From: Duganella aceris
GTDB taxonomy: Bacteria > Pseudomonadota > Gammaproteobacteria > Burkholderiales > Burkholderiaceae_D
Direction of reading: 5' to 3'
Assembly: GCF_011090165.1 (NCBI RefSeq)
Contig: NZ_JAADJT010000004.1
Coordinates: forward strand, 248,001-312,000
Length of the DNA: 64,000 nucleotides
The position numbers and the translations under genes are program-made. Of this stretch, positions 56,662 through 64,000 are shown one piece after another. Position 1 is the stretch's first letter; each line of letters begins with the position of its first letter. The notes beneath the pieces were generated by a model. It worked only from the letters and a program-made list of their open reading frames with translations, searched no databases and was not told the origin of the DNA.

Positions 56662-58035
56662 TCAATAGACGTTGTTGCCGGTCCAGCCTTTGCAGGCGGT
56701 CCACAGGACGATGCGGATATCCATCCACAACGACCAGTGTTGCAGGTAATAGAGGTCGAACTGCACCCGCCGGATCATCTTGTCCAGCGTATCGGTCTCG
56801 CCGCGCGCGCCGTTGATCTGGGCCCAGCCGGTGATGCCGGGCTTGGCGCGGTGGCGCACCATGTAGACGTCCAGCTGGCGGCTGTACATCTCGGTGTGCG
56901 ACACCGCGTGCGGCCGCGGCCCGACCACCGACATGTCGCCCAGCAGCACGTTGATGAACTGCGGCAGTTCGTCCAGGCTGGTGCGGCGCAGGAAGCGGCC
57001 GACCCGCGTGACCCGGGCATCCTGGCGCGCCGCCTGCTGCAGCGTGGCGCCCGGCTCGTGGCGGTGCATGCTGCGGAACTTGAACACCTTGAACTGGCGG
57101 CCGTTCAGGCCGATGCGCGGCTGCACGAACAACACCGGTCCACGCGAATCGAGCTTGATGGCGGCGACGATCAGCAGCATCAGCGGGGCGAACACCACCA
57201 GCGCCGCCAGCGAGAAGCATTTGTCGAAGATGTATTTCTCGATATGGCTGGCGGCGCTGGGCTTCATGCAGTTCAGGTCCATCACCGGGAAGTCGTACAG
57301 CGTGCGGCAATTGATGTTCAGGATCTGCAGGTCGCGCACATCCTGCAGCCAGCGGATGTCGACCATGGTGTTGCGCAGCAGGTGCTGCAGCCGCGCGATG
57401 TCGCCGGCGTCGCGCAGCGGCAGCGCGATCCAGATCTGGTCGATGCCGTGGCGGCCGACATAGTCGGGGATCAGCGCGGTGTCGGCGATGCAGTCGATGC
57501 CGGTGGCCTGCGGCCCGGCGGCGCCGTCGGTGATGCAGAAGGCGTCGATGCGGTACGGGCGGCGCTTGCACAGCCGGTTGCGGCGGTACAGTTCGTGGCT
57601 GACGTCGCCCTTGCCGATCACCAGCACCCGGGTGCTGGCCCAGTTCAGGTTGCGCGCCGCCAGGTGCGGCGCCAGCAGCGCCGGCAGCGCCAGCATCAAC
57701 CAGTGCGCCAGCCACATGCCGGACAGGCGCGCCGTCGGGTGCAGCAGCGCGGCGAACAGCATGGCGCCGGCCATCACCGTCAACAGCGCCGCCGCCAGCC
57801 GCAGCGTCAGCGTCGGCGGCGCCTCGGGCGCATCCAGCTGGTACATGCCGAAGCGGGGGAACAGCGCCAGCGACAGCGCGCCGCCGACGTACAGCGAGGT
57901 CAGTTGCACCGGCGCCGCGCCGCCGTCGGCCTGCCAGTGCAGGGCGCCGAGGCCGGCCAATCCGAGCAGCGCCAGGTCGCCGAGCCGCAGCGCGAAGCCG
58001 AGCCGCTCGGTGTCGTTAAGGAGGGGAATACGCAT
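56662..58035 (-). CDS. polyprenyl-phosphate glycosyl-1-phosphate transferase (WcaJ type)
   Basis: A 457-residue protein that starts repeat-unit synthesis by putting a sugar-1-phosphate on undecaprenyl phosphate. The N-terminal four helices (about 10-110) and a soluble CoA-binding-like domain (about 125-240) precede the catalytic part. This has KYIFDKCFSLAALVVFAPLM, KLDSRGPVLFVQPRIGLNG, VFKFRSMH, LRRTSLDELPQFINVLLGDM and PGITGWAQINGARG. The acceptor sugar is usually glucose in this subgroup. Confidence 0.92.
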   Translation of the reverse strand: MRIPLLNDTERLGFALRLGDLALLGLAGLGALHWQADGGAAPVQLTSLYVGGALSLALFPRFGMYQLDAPEAPPTLTLRLAAALLTVMAGAMLFAALLHPTARLSGMWLAHWLMLALPALLAPHLAARNLNWASTRVLVIGKGDVSHELYRRNRLCKRRPYRIDAFCITDGAAGPQATGIDCIADTALIPDYVGRHGIDQIWIALPLRDAGDIARLQHLLRNTMVDIRWLQDVRDLQILNINCRTLYDFPVMDLNCMKPSAASHIEKYIFDKCFSLAALVVFAPLMLLIVAAIKLDSRGPVLFVQPRIGLNGRQFKVFKFRSMHRHEPGATLQQAARQDARVTRVGRFLRRTSLDELPQFINVLLGDMSVVGPRPHAVSHTEMYSRQLDVYMVRHRAKPGITGWAQINGARGETDTLDKMIRRVQFDLYYLQHWSLWMDIRIVLWTACKGWTGNNVY

Positions 58036-58163
58036 GATATCGACCGTTATATTCTATGGACATCTCGGTTGTTCGGCGCCGCGAAAACTGTATAAATCAT
58101 ATCGGAAAGCGTCGCCCCGCAGAGCGATATGGAGGCTTCCTTGATGACTATCATTTTCCGTTT

Positions 58164-59828
58164 TCACACCATGACGCCGGCGCTGTGGCGGCGCGCCGGC
58201 GCGGCGTCGGCGTGACGCGCGACGGCGCCCAGATGGTCGGCCAGCCGCAGCGCCAGCGCGGTCAGCGTGATGGTCGGGAAGTTGGCGCCGGCGGTCGGAA
58301 ACAGCGAGCTGCCGGCGACGTACAGATTACCGACGCCGTGCACGCGGCAATGCCGGTCCACCACGCCGTGGCGCGGCGAGTCGTGCATGCGGGTGGTGCC
58401 CATGTGGTGCCAGGTGCCTTCCGGTTCCAGGCTGGCGGGCCAGGCGCCGCCTTCGATCGGCGGGTCCAGCGTCACGCTGGCGACGCCGGAACGTTCCAGC
58501 TCGGCGCCGATGATGGCCAGCGTGCGGTCGAAGGTGCGCTGCACGTTGCCGCCCAGGCGCCAGTCGACCCGCACCCGCGGCATGCCCAGCGCGTCGCGCT
58601 CGGTGGTCGACAGGGTGACGCGGCTGCGCGGATCCGGTTCCGGTTCGACGATGGCCTGGAAGCGCACGTCGCGGATCAGACAACGCGGTTGCAGCAGCCG
58701 CGTCACGCCGTAGCCCAGCGTGTCAAGCGGATGGCGCGCCATCATGGCGGCGTCCTGCAGCGGCCGCCAGCCCGGCTGGTCCTTCTTCAGCACCGCCTGC
58801 TTGTAGCGGAACAGCGCCGCCGCCGCCGCGCTGCCTTCGCCGGGGAAGGTGGAGCAAAACCACACCCGCGCGTTGAGCAGGCCTTCGCTGGCCAGCGTCG
58901 GTTCGCTCAGCGCCAGCTGCGCCGCGATCTGCGTGCCGCCGGCGGCGACGGCGGCGTTCTGGTAATGGTATTTGATGTCGTACAGCTTGTTGCGGCGCCA
59001 CGCCGGCTGGAAATCGACCCGGCCCGACAGCATGCGCGGGTGGTCCATGAAGTAGCGGCCGACCAGGTCGTTGCCGTTGCCCAGGCCGGCGCGCTGCACG
59101 CCGTTCGACGCCAGCAGCAGCCGCGCGTTCTCGATGCCGCCGCTGGCCAGCACGTAGAACCTGGCCTTGACGCTGAACTTGCGGCCGTCCAGCGTCGCCG
59201 CCTCGACCTGTTGCAGGCTGTTGCCGTCGCGCGCCGCCGTCAGGCCGGTGGCGTTGGCCCATAAATACACCCGCACATGCTGCGAGCGCATCAGGTCGCC
59301 CCGATACAGCGTGCCGAAGCGCACCGGCGGGCTGAATTGCGAGATCGTGTCGCGCACCTTGCCGCTGGTGAGCGGCAGGCGCCGCACGTCGGCGCGGTCG
59401 ATCGCGGCGGCCCAGTAGTCCGGCGCGTAGTTCTGCGGCCCGAGCCGCAGCACCGCGTGGGTGCGCAGATAGTAGGGCGCCAGTTCCTCGATGCCGAACG
59501 GCCAGCCGCTGTGCGGGATCCACGGCCGCGCCGCGAAGTCCCAGGCGTCCAGCGGCCGGCACCAGCCGCCCCAGCAATTGCTGCTGCCGCCCAGGTAGCG
59601 GCTGCGGCAGCCGTCGGCGAAGCGGTAGGGCAGGCCGATGTCGCTGCCCCGGTACAGGTCGCGGGTGGCGTCGTCGGGATGGAAGCCGCCGCTTTCGAGC
59701 AGGCAGGTGGCGATCCCCAGCCGTTCCATTTCCAACGCGATGGTGAGGCCGGCCACGCCGCCGCCGATGATGCAGACGGTGGCGTCGATCCGGGCGGCGG
59801 GGTCGAGCTGGCGCGAGTCGATGAACAT
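58164..59828 (-). CDS. GMC-type FAD oxidoreductase inside EPS operon
   Basis: A 554-residue flavoprotein. The dinucleotide loop VCIIGGGVAGLTIALEMERL is near residue 18. It has GCRSRYLGGSSNCWGG, and the C-terminal GMC_oxred_C region includes GTWHHMGTTRM (the active-site His pair) and LYVAGSSLFPTAGANFP. GMC enzymes oxidise alcohols or sugars. No signal peptide is seen. Its place between the initiating transferase and GNAT genes in the EPS operon suggests it oxidises a sugar or its lipid-linked form, which is inference. Confidence 0.85.
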   Translation of the reverse strand: MFIDSRQLDPAARIDATVCIIGGGVAGLTIALEMERLGIATCLLESGGFHPDDATRDLYRGSDIGLPYRFADGCRSRYLGGSSNCWGGWCRPLDAWDFAARPWIPHSGWPFGIEELAPYYLRTHAVLRLGPQNYAPDYWAAAIDRADVRRLPLTSGKVRDTISQFSPPVRFGTLYRGDLMRSQHVRVYLWANATGLTAARDGNSLQQVEAATLDGRKFSVKARFYVLASGGIENARLLLASNGVQRAGLGNGNDLVGRYFMDHPRMLSGRVDFQPAWRRNKLYDIKYHYQNAAVAAGGTQIAAQLALSEPTLASEGLLNARVWFCSTFPGEGSAAAAALFRYKQAVLKKDQPGWRPLQDAAMMARHPLDTLGYGVTRLLQPRCLIRDVRFQAIVEPEPDPRSRVTLSTTERDALGMPRVRVDWRLGGNVQRTFDRTLAIIGAELERSGVASVTLDPPIEGGAWPASLEPEGTWHHMGTTRMHDSPRHGVVDRHCRVHGVGNLYVAGSSLFPTAGANFPTITLTALALRLADHLGAVARHADAAPARRHSAGVMV

Positions 59829-59861
59829 GGGAAGTCTTCCTGTCTGGACGAGGGGTGGAGG

Positions 59862-60983
59862 TCAGAGCGCCGAATGGCGGGCGCGGCGTTGGCGCCAGCG
59901 GCGCGCCAGGTTGTACAGGCCGAGCGCGAAGCGCGCGGCGGCGCCGTCCTGCTGCTTGGCCTGCTGCAGCCACAGCATGGCGCGCCGCTGCTGCGCGCGG
60001 TACCAGGTGCGCAGCGCGAGGCGGGCGTGGCGCGCCACCGCCAGCTGCGAGCGGTACAGCAGCAGCTGATCGAGCCGGCGCAACTGGCCGAGGAAATTGC
60101 GCTTGTAGTCGTAGCGGCCCCACAGGAAGTGGAATTCCTTGCCGCCGCGCTCGATGCAGGCGCAGATGGTCCAGTAGCAGCACAGGAAGCCCAGGCTGTA
60201 GCGGTCGTATTCGGGCGAGTGCGCCAGCACGATCAGGAAGTAGTTGTCGCCGACGCGGTAGCTGATCGCGCCGGCGCAGACGCGGCCGTCGATGGTCACC
60301 ACCGCCACCAGGCCGCAGCTGCGCACCAGGCTTTGCAGGCGATAGGCCTCGGCGGCGTCGATGATCGATTGCTTGTTCTTGGCCGCCATGCGGGCGTGGT
60401 TGAGCGCGATCACGGCGTCGATCTGCGCCGGATCGGCCGCCGCGCCCAGCGCCACGCTGAAGCGGAAGCCGGGCAGCTCCTCGGTCACCGCTTGGCTGTA
60501 GCGGCGCACGTTGCGGCGGGTGTTCTTGCTCAGGCTCTCGGTGTAGGCGGCGGCGCCGGCCGGCAAGGTGATGATGGTGTCCTCCAGGTAGTCGTACTGC
60601 TGGCTGGGGAAGCGGCGCGGCGCGCGCGCCACCTGCACCGCGCGCAGGCGGACTACCTGCGCCGCCGGGAATTCGGCGAAGACGAAGCGCGCGAAGTCGA
60701 CGATCTCGTCCTCGCGCAGGCTGATCACCTCGTTGTACAGTTCGACCTCGCCGTCGCGCAGGCCGAACACGAACAGCGTCAGCAGCTCGCCGCGGCGGTA
60801 CACCGCGTAGGTGTGGGCGCCTTCCAGCCCCCGGCTGAGACGGAACTGCGGCAGCGACGAAAACAGGTTGCCGTACAGGCGCTCCAGCGCCGGCCCGACC
60901 CAGTCGGGCACCTGGCCGTGCCAGCAGCGCACGTCCGGGGTGTCGCTGTGGGTCGCTTGCAGGTTATCGATAATCGCTGACAT
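59862..60983 (-). CDS. GNAT/FemAB-like acyltransferase
   Basis: A 373-residue protein of the Acetyltransf_6 (FemAB/BcsL-like) group. The middle has SLSKNTRRNVRRYSQAV and VIALNHARMAAKNKQSI. The acetyl-CoA fold C-terminal part carries VAVVTIDGRVCAGAISYRVGD, YDRYSLGFLCCYWTI and FHFLWGRYDYKRNFLGQ. Such enzymes often decorate EPS or lipid carriers with acyl or amino-acyl groups. It is in the EPS operon next to the GMC oxidoreductase. Confidence 0.82.
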   Translation of the reverse strand: MSAIIDNLQATHSDTPDVRCWHGQVPDWVGPALERLYGNLFSSLPQFRLSRGLEGAHTYAVYRRGELLTLFVFGLRDGEVELYNEVISLREDEIVDFARFVFAEFPAAQVVRLRAVQVARAPRRFPSQQYDYLEDTIITLPAGAAAYTESLSKNTRRNVRRYSQAVTEELPGFRFSVALGAAADPAQIDAVIALNHARMAAKNKQSIIDAAEAYRLQSLVRSCGLVAVVTIDGRVCAGAISYRVGDNYFLIVLAHSPEYDRYSLGFLCCYWTICACIERGGKEFHFLWGRYDYKRNFLGQLRRLDQLLLYRSQLAVARHARLALRTWYRAQQRRAMLWLQQAKQQDGAAARFALGLYNLARRWRQRRARHSAL

Positions 60984-61010
60984 GATGTTCCTATCTAAAA
61001 AAGTCGGGCG

Positions 61011-63275
61011 CTATTGCACCAGGGTGGGCACCGACGGCGCGGCCAGGCGTTGCGGCCCGCTGGCGCGTACCGTCATGTCGTTGAACAGCACCCCCTGCGG
61101 CGCGACGCCGGCGTGGTTGAGGCGCTTGACCGATTCGTTCAGGTCGTCGTCGGTGGTCTGGCCGGCGCGCGCCACGATGAACACCGCGCCGGCGTGGGCG
61201 CCGACCACCAGCGCGTCCGACACCGTCAGCAGCGGCGGCACGTCGATCAGCACGTAGTCCCAGGTCATCGAGGCCACCGCCAGCAGCAGGCCGACGTTCT
61301 GGTGCAGCAGGAATTCGGCCGGATTCGGCGGCAGCGCGCCGGTGCTCAGCAGCTTCAGGCCGTCGATCGCGGTGTCGCGCGCCGCCTGTTGCAGCGTCAG
61401 CGCGCCGGCGATGGTCTCGCTCAAGCCGATGCCGCGCTCCAGCTCGAAGTAGCGGTGCAGCTGGCCGCCGCGCAGGTCGGCGTCGATCAGCAGCACCCGC
61501 TTGCCGCTGGAGGCCAGCACGGCGGCCAGGTTGGCGCAGACGAAGGACTTGCCCAGGCCCTCGGTGGCGCCGCAGATCTGCACCACGTTGTTGCGGTTGT
61601 GCGGCATGCCGATCTGCAGCGTGGTGCGGAAGCAGCGCAGGCTTTCGATCGCCGGGTCGCTCGGCGCCAGCGTCGCCAGCAGCGGCAGCGGGCCGTGTCC
61701 GTCCTTGTCGGCGCTGCGGTACAGCCGTTTCTGGGTGCCGCTGTGCGGGATGTTGGCGTACACCACGCGCGAGCCCAGCAACTGCTCGATGGCGCGCGGG
61801 GTCTGGATGCCCTTGATCAGCAGCCGTTTCAGCATCACCGACGCCAGCGCCAGGCACAGGCCGATCGCCGCCGCGATCGCCATGATGGTGCCGCGGTTCG
61901 GCTTGGCCGGTTTTTCGGGCAGCATCGGCATGTCGATCAGGCGCACGTTGCTGACCTTGCCGGCCTTGACCAGCCGCAGTTGCTGCGCCGAGTTCAGCAG
62001 CGCGCTATACAGCTCGGTGTTGACCTTGACTTCGCGGCTCAGGCGCAGCAGCTCCTGCTCCAGGATCGGCAGCTGGCGGATATGGTGGGTGGCGCGGCTG
62101 ATCTCGCGGTCGAGGTGGGCGATCTGGTTGTCCAGCGATTCGACCACCGGATGGGCGCTGGTGAAGCTGACCAGCTGTTCGTCGCGCTTCTGCAGCAGCT
62201 CCAGGCGGCGCGCCTTGACCGCCGCCAGTTGCTGCAGGCTGATCTTGCTTTCCTCGCCGAGGTCGATGGTGCCGCTTTCGTTGCGGAAGCGGTAGTAGGC
62301 GCTTTCCGATTCGTCCAGCCGCTGCTTGATGTCGGGCAGTTGCTTGGCCAGGAAGTCCAGCGATTTCTCCGCCTCCTCCAGCTTGCGGGTGACGTTCTGG
62401 TGCAGGTATTCGCGGCCGATGGTGGTCAGCGTGTCGTAGGTGGCCTTGGCGTCGGCGCCGCTCATGGTGACGCTGATCAGGCCCGACTGCTTGCCGATCT
62501 CCGCCACCAGCATCGCCTTCTGCACCTGCTCGATCGCGGCCAGCTTGGGGATGTAGCGCAGGCTGAATTCGGTGCCGGGCAGGGCGTCGAGCTGCTGGAT
62601 CGTCAGCAGCAGCTTGCCTTGCGGCAGATCCAGCGCCAGCGGCACGCCGACCCGGCCGGCGACGTCGATCCGCGCCGCCTCCTGCTTCAGGCGGAATTTG
62701 CCGTCGCCGTTGGCGAACAACTGGAAGCTGGAATTCTGCAGCGCGTCCGGCACGTAGAAGCGGGTGATGTCGATCGCTTCCGCGCCCCAGGCGTAGCCGC
62801 CGTAGCCGAACAGGCCGGGCGTGGACAGCTTGCGGTTGTAGCGCGCGATGGCGGCGCCGATCACCGGAAAATACTTCGGCGTGGCGTCGATGTACAGGCC
62901 GAGGTTGTCGACCGACTTGGCGATCACCATGCGCGACTTGATCAACTCCATCTCCGAGATCGCCGCCGCCTTGACGTCGAACATCGCGGAAATCTCGCCG
63001 ATCATGTTCTTGGTGTTGTTGTTCGGCTGGTCCTCTTCGACGTGGATCAGCATCGTCGCTTCATACACCGGCGCCGACAGCAGCGCGTGCACCGCGCCGC
63101 CCAGCAGGCACAGCACCATGATCAGCGCCATGCGCCAGCGCTGGTCGACGAGTATCTGCAGATAGCTCGCCAGTTCGATTTCTTCTTCATAATGCGGCAG
63201 CGGCGCCGCCGGCTGCAGCATGGCCGGTGGCTGGATTTCGCGACGCGCTTGCACGCTTCGGCTGAAAGGGGTCAT
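61011..63275 (-). CDS. polysaccharide co-polymerase/tyrosine autokinase (Wzc type)
   Basis: A 754-residue inner membrane protein. The Wzz domain starts near residue 28 (EEEIELASYLQILVDQRW) with a first helix at about 50. A long coiled periplasmic region follows (about 270-400). The GNVR part has ELLRLSREVKVNTELYSAL before the second helix (about 465-490). The kinase has Walker A GATEGLGKSFVCANLA, A' VLLIDADLRGG and Walker B YVLIDVPPLL. The C-terminal tail (VRASGPQRLAAPSVPTLVQ) has no tyrosines, unlike classical Wzc. It regulates chain length and export with Wza. Confidence 0.92.
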   Translation of the reverse strand: MTPFSRSVQARREIQPPAMLQPAAPLPHYEEEIELASYLQILVDQRWRMALIMVLCLLGGAVHALLSAPVYEATMLIHVEEDQPNNNTKNMIGEISAMFDVKAAAISEMELIKSRMVIAKSVDNLGLYIDATPKYFPVIGAAIARYNRKLSTPGLFGYGGYAWGAEAIDITRFYVPDALQNSSFQLFANGDGKFRLKQEAARIDVAGRVGVPLALDLPQGKLLLTIQQLDALPGTEFSLRYIPKLAAIEQVQKAMLVAEIGKQSGLISVTMSGADAKATYDTLTTIGREYLHQNVTRKLEEAEKSLDFLAKQLPDIKQRLDESESAYYRFRNESGTIDLGEESKISLQQLAAVKARRLELLQKRDEQLVSFTSAHPVVESLDNQIAHLDREISRATHHIRQLPILEQELLRLSREVKVNTELYSALLNSAQQLRLVKAGKVSNVRLIDMPMLPEKPAKPNRGTIMAIAAAIGLCLALASVMLKRLLIKGIQTPRAIEQLLGSRVVYANIPHSGTQKRLYRSADKDGHGPLPLLATLAPSDPAIESLRCFRTTLQIGMPHNRNNVVQICGATEGLGKSFVCANLAAVLASSGKRVLLIDADLRGGQLHRYFELERGIGLSETIAGALTLQQAARDTAIDGLKLLSTGALPPNPAEFLLHQNVGLLLAVASMTWDYVLIDVPPLLTVSDALVVGAHAGAVFIVARAGQTTDDDLNESVKRLNHAGVAPQGVLFNDMTVRASGPQRLAAPSVPTLVQ

Positions 63276-63323
63276 GGCGGTCCTATCGGTGCTTGGGTTG
63301 CGGGAGGGGCGGGCCGAGCGGGC

Positions 63324-64000
63324 TTACTGCTTGCCGGCGCTGACGGCGGAGGTCAGCGAACCGGGGATCATCATGCTGAGCGTGCGGTGCCAGTTGGCCA
63401 GGCCGGTGGCGTCGACGAACACCAGGTCGCGCGGCGCCAGCTCGAAGCTTTCGGCGATCGCCAGCGCGCCGGTGTCGCGCGCGTCTAGCTGATACAACTC
63501 GATCGGGCCCTGGCCGCGCCGCACCACGAACACGCGGCGCGCGTCGCCGGTCAGCGGATTGATGCCGCCGGCCTCGCCGATCGCCTCGTTCAGCGACAGC
63601 CGGCCGCTGTGCATCAGCAGCGCCTTCGGCGTCACCACTTCGCCGCTGACGAACACCTTGCTCTCGTCGAGCGCCTGCACCCGCAGCACGTCGCCGTTGC
63701 GCAGCATGATGCGGTTCGGATCCTCGCCATGCTGCACCAGCGCCGGCAGGTCGATGCGGTAGCGCTGGCCGGCGCGCACGATGGACAGCTGGCTCTGGTC
63801 GCCGGTGGGGGTGACGCCGCCGGCGCGGTTGATCGCCTCGGTCAGCGTCATCGGGATGTCGTTGATCACCTGCACCCCCGGCGCCTTGACCTCGCCGTCG
63901 ACATAGATGCGCTGGCTGCGGAAGGCCTGCACCCGCAGCGTGACGTTGGGCCGGTTGATGACCGGCGCCAGCTGCCTGGCCAGCAGGTCGCGCGCCTGCA
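63324..64000 (-). CDS. polysaccharide export protein Wza-like, 5' end cut by window edge
   Basis: The frame is open to the window edge; about 225 codons are visible. SLBB-type domains are seen: IYVDGEVKAPGVQVINDIPM with LTEAINRAGGVTPTGD, then VFVSGEVVTPKALLMHSG with LNEAIGEAGGINPLTGDA. The C-terminal part FVDATGLANWHRTLSMMIPG is the trans-outer-membrane helix region of Wza. It forms the outer membrane channel for the EPS. The lipobox and start are beyond the window. The next gene (wzc) starts 48 bases downstream. Confidence 0.9.
   Translation of the reverse strand, partial: QARDLLARQLAPVINRPNVTLRVQAFRSQRIYVDGEVKAPGVQVINDIPMTLTEAINRAGGVTPTGDQSQLSIVRAGQRYRIDLPALVQHGEDPNRIMLRNGDVLRVQALDESKVFVSGEVVTPKALLMHSGRLSLNEAIGEAGGINPLTGDARRVFVVRRGQGPIELYQLDARDTGALAIAESFELAPRDLVFVDATGLANWHRTLSMMIPGSLTSAVSAGKQ

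Overview
The window looks like chromosomal DNA of a high-GC betaproteobacterium of the Oxalobacteraceae type (Massilia, Duganella or Janthinobacterium relatives). The reasons are the protein flavour, a PEP-CTERM sorting signal, many c-di-GMP signalling genes and a Wzx/Wzy exopolysaccharide (EPS) locus. The assignment rests on recognition only; no database search was possible.

Layout. 1-4928 is a leftward set with tight overlaps: ABC permease (cut by the edge), DUF4124 protein, FAD-linked oxidase, DUF2069 membrane protein and WrbA. 4994-9141 holds YihY, a metY/hydrolase pair and a CBS protein. 9177-17153 mixes c-di-GMP signalling (DUF3369-GGDEF-EAL, HDOD, PAS-GGDEF-EAL) with aroC and an MFS carrier. 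17241-21657 is a fatty-acid oxidation patch: a shortened FadJ-like protein, a thiolase and a divergent AidB-like dehydrogenase. 21709-28904 is housekeeping: upp, Hpt, cold-shock gene, LysR/aceB, then gloB-yafS-rnhA-dnaQ-tRNA-Val(CAC).

Right after the tRNA, 28954-33026 is an accessory graveyard of different base composition: an AlpA remnant, two decayed Rhs fragments, and two AT-rich intact ORFs that look like surviving immunity or cargo genes. A PEP-CTERM protein, dienelactone hydrolase, gabD, a lone TadE protein and ugd follow. 38457-43785 is regulatory: a PAS histidine kinase, a diguanylate cyclase, a Crp/Fnr-type regulator and a divergent polysaccharide deacetylase.

At 44225-46744 lies a large secreted lipoprotein made of two copies of one parallel beta-helix domain around a chitin-binding-like module. 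It converges on the distal end of a 17-kb leftward EPS operon (64000 to 46745): wza (partial), wzc, GNAT, GMC oxidoreductase, polyprenyl-P glycosyltransferase, gmd, fcl, wzx, GT2, wzy, acyltransferase/SGNH, GT4, WecG/TagA GT and a small HTH protein. The operon predicts a fucose-containing, acyl-decorated polymer. The deacetylase, Crp/Fnr regulator, c-di-GMP enzymes, ugd and beta-helix protein plausibly belong to the same surface-polysaccharide programme.

The items most worth following are the beta-helix lipoprotein and its unusual promoter, the FadJ-like protein stripped of its NAD-binding domain and both hydratase glutamates, the Rhs graveyard, and the GMC oxidoreductase inside the EPS operon.
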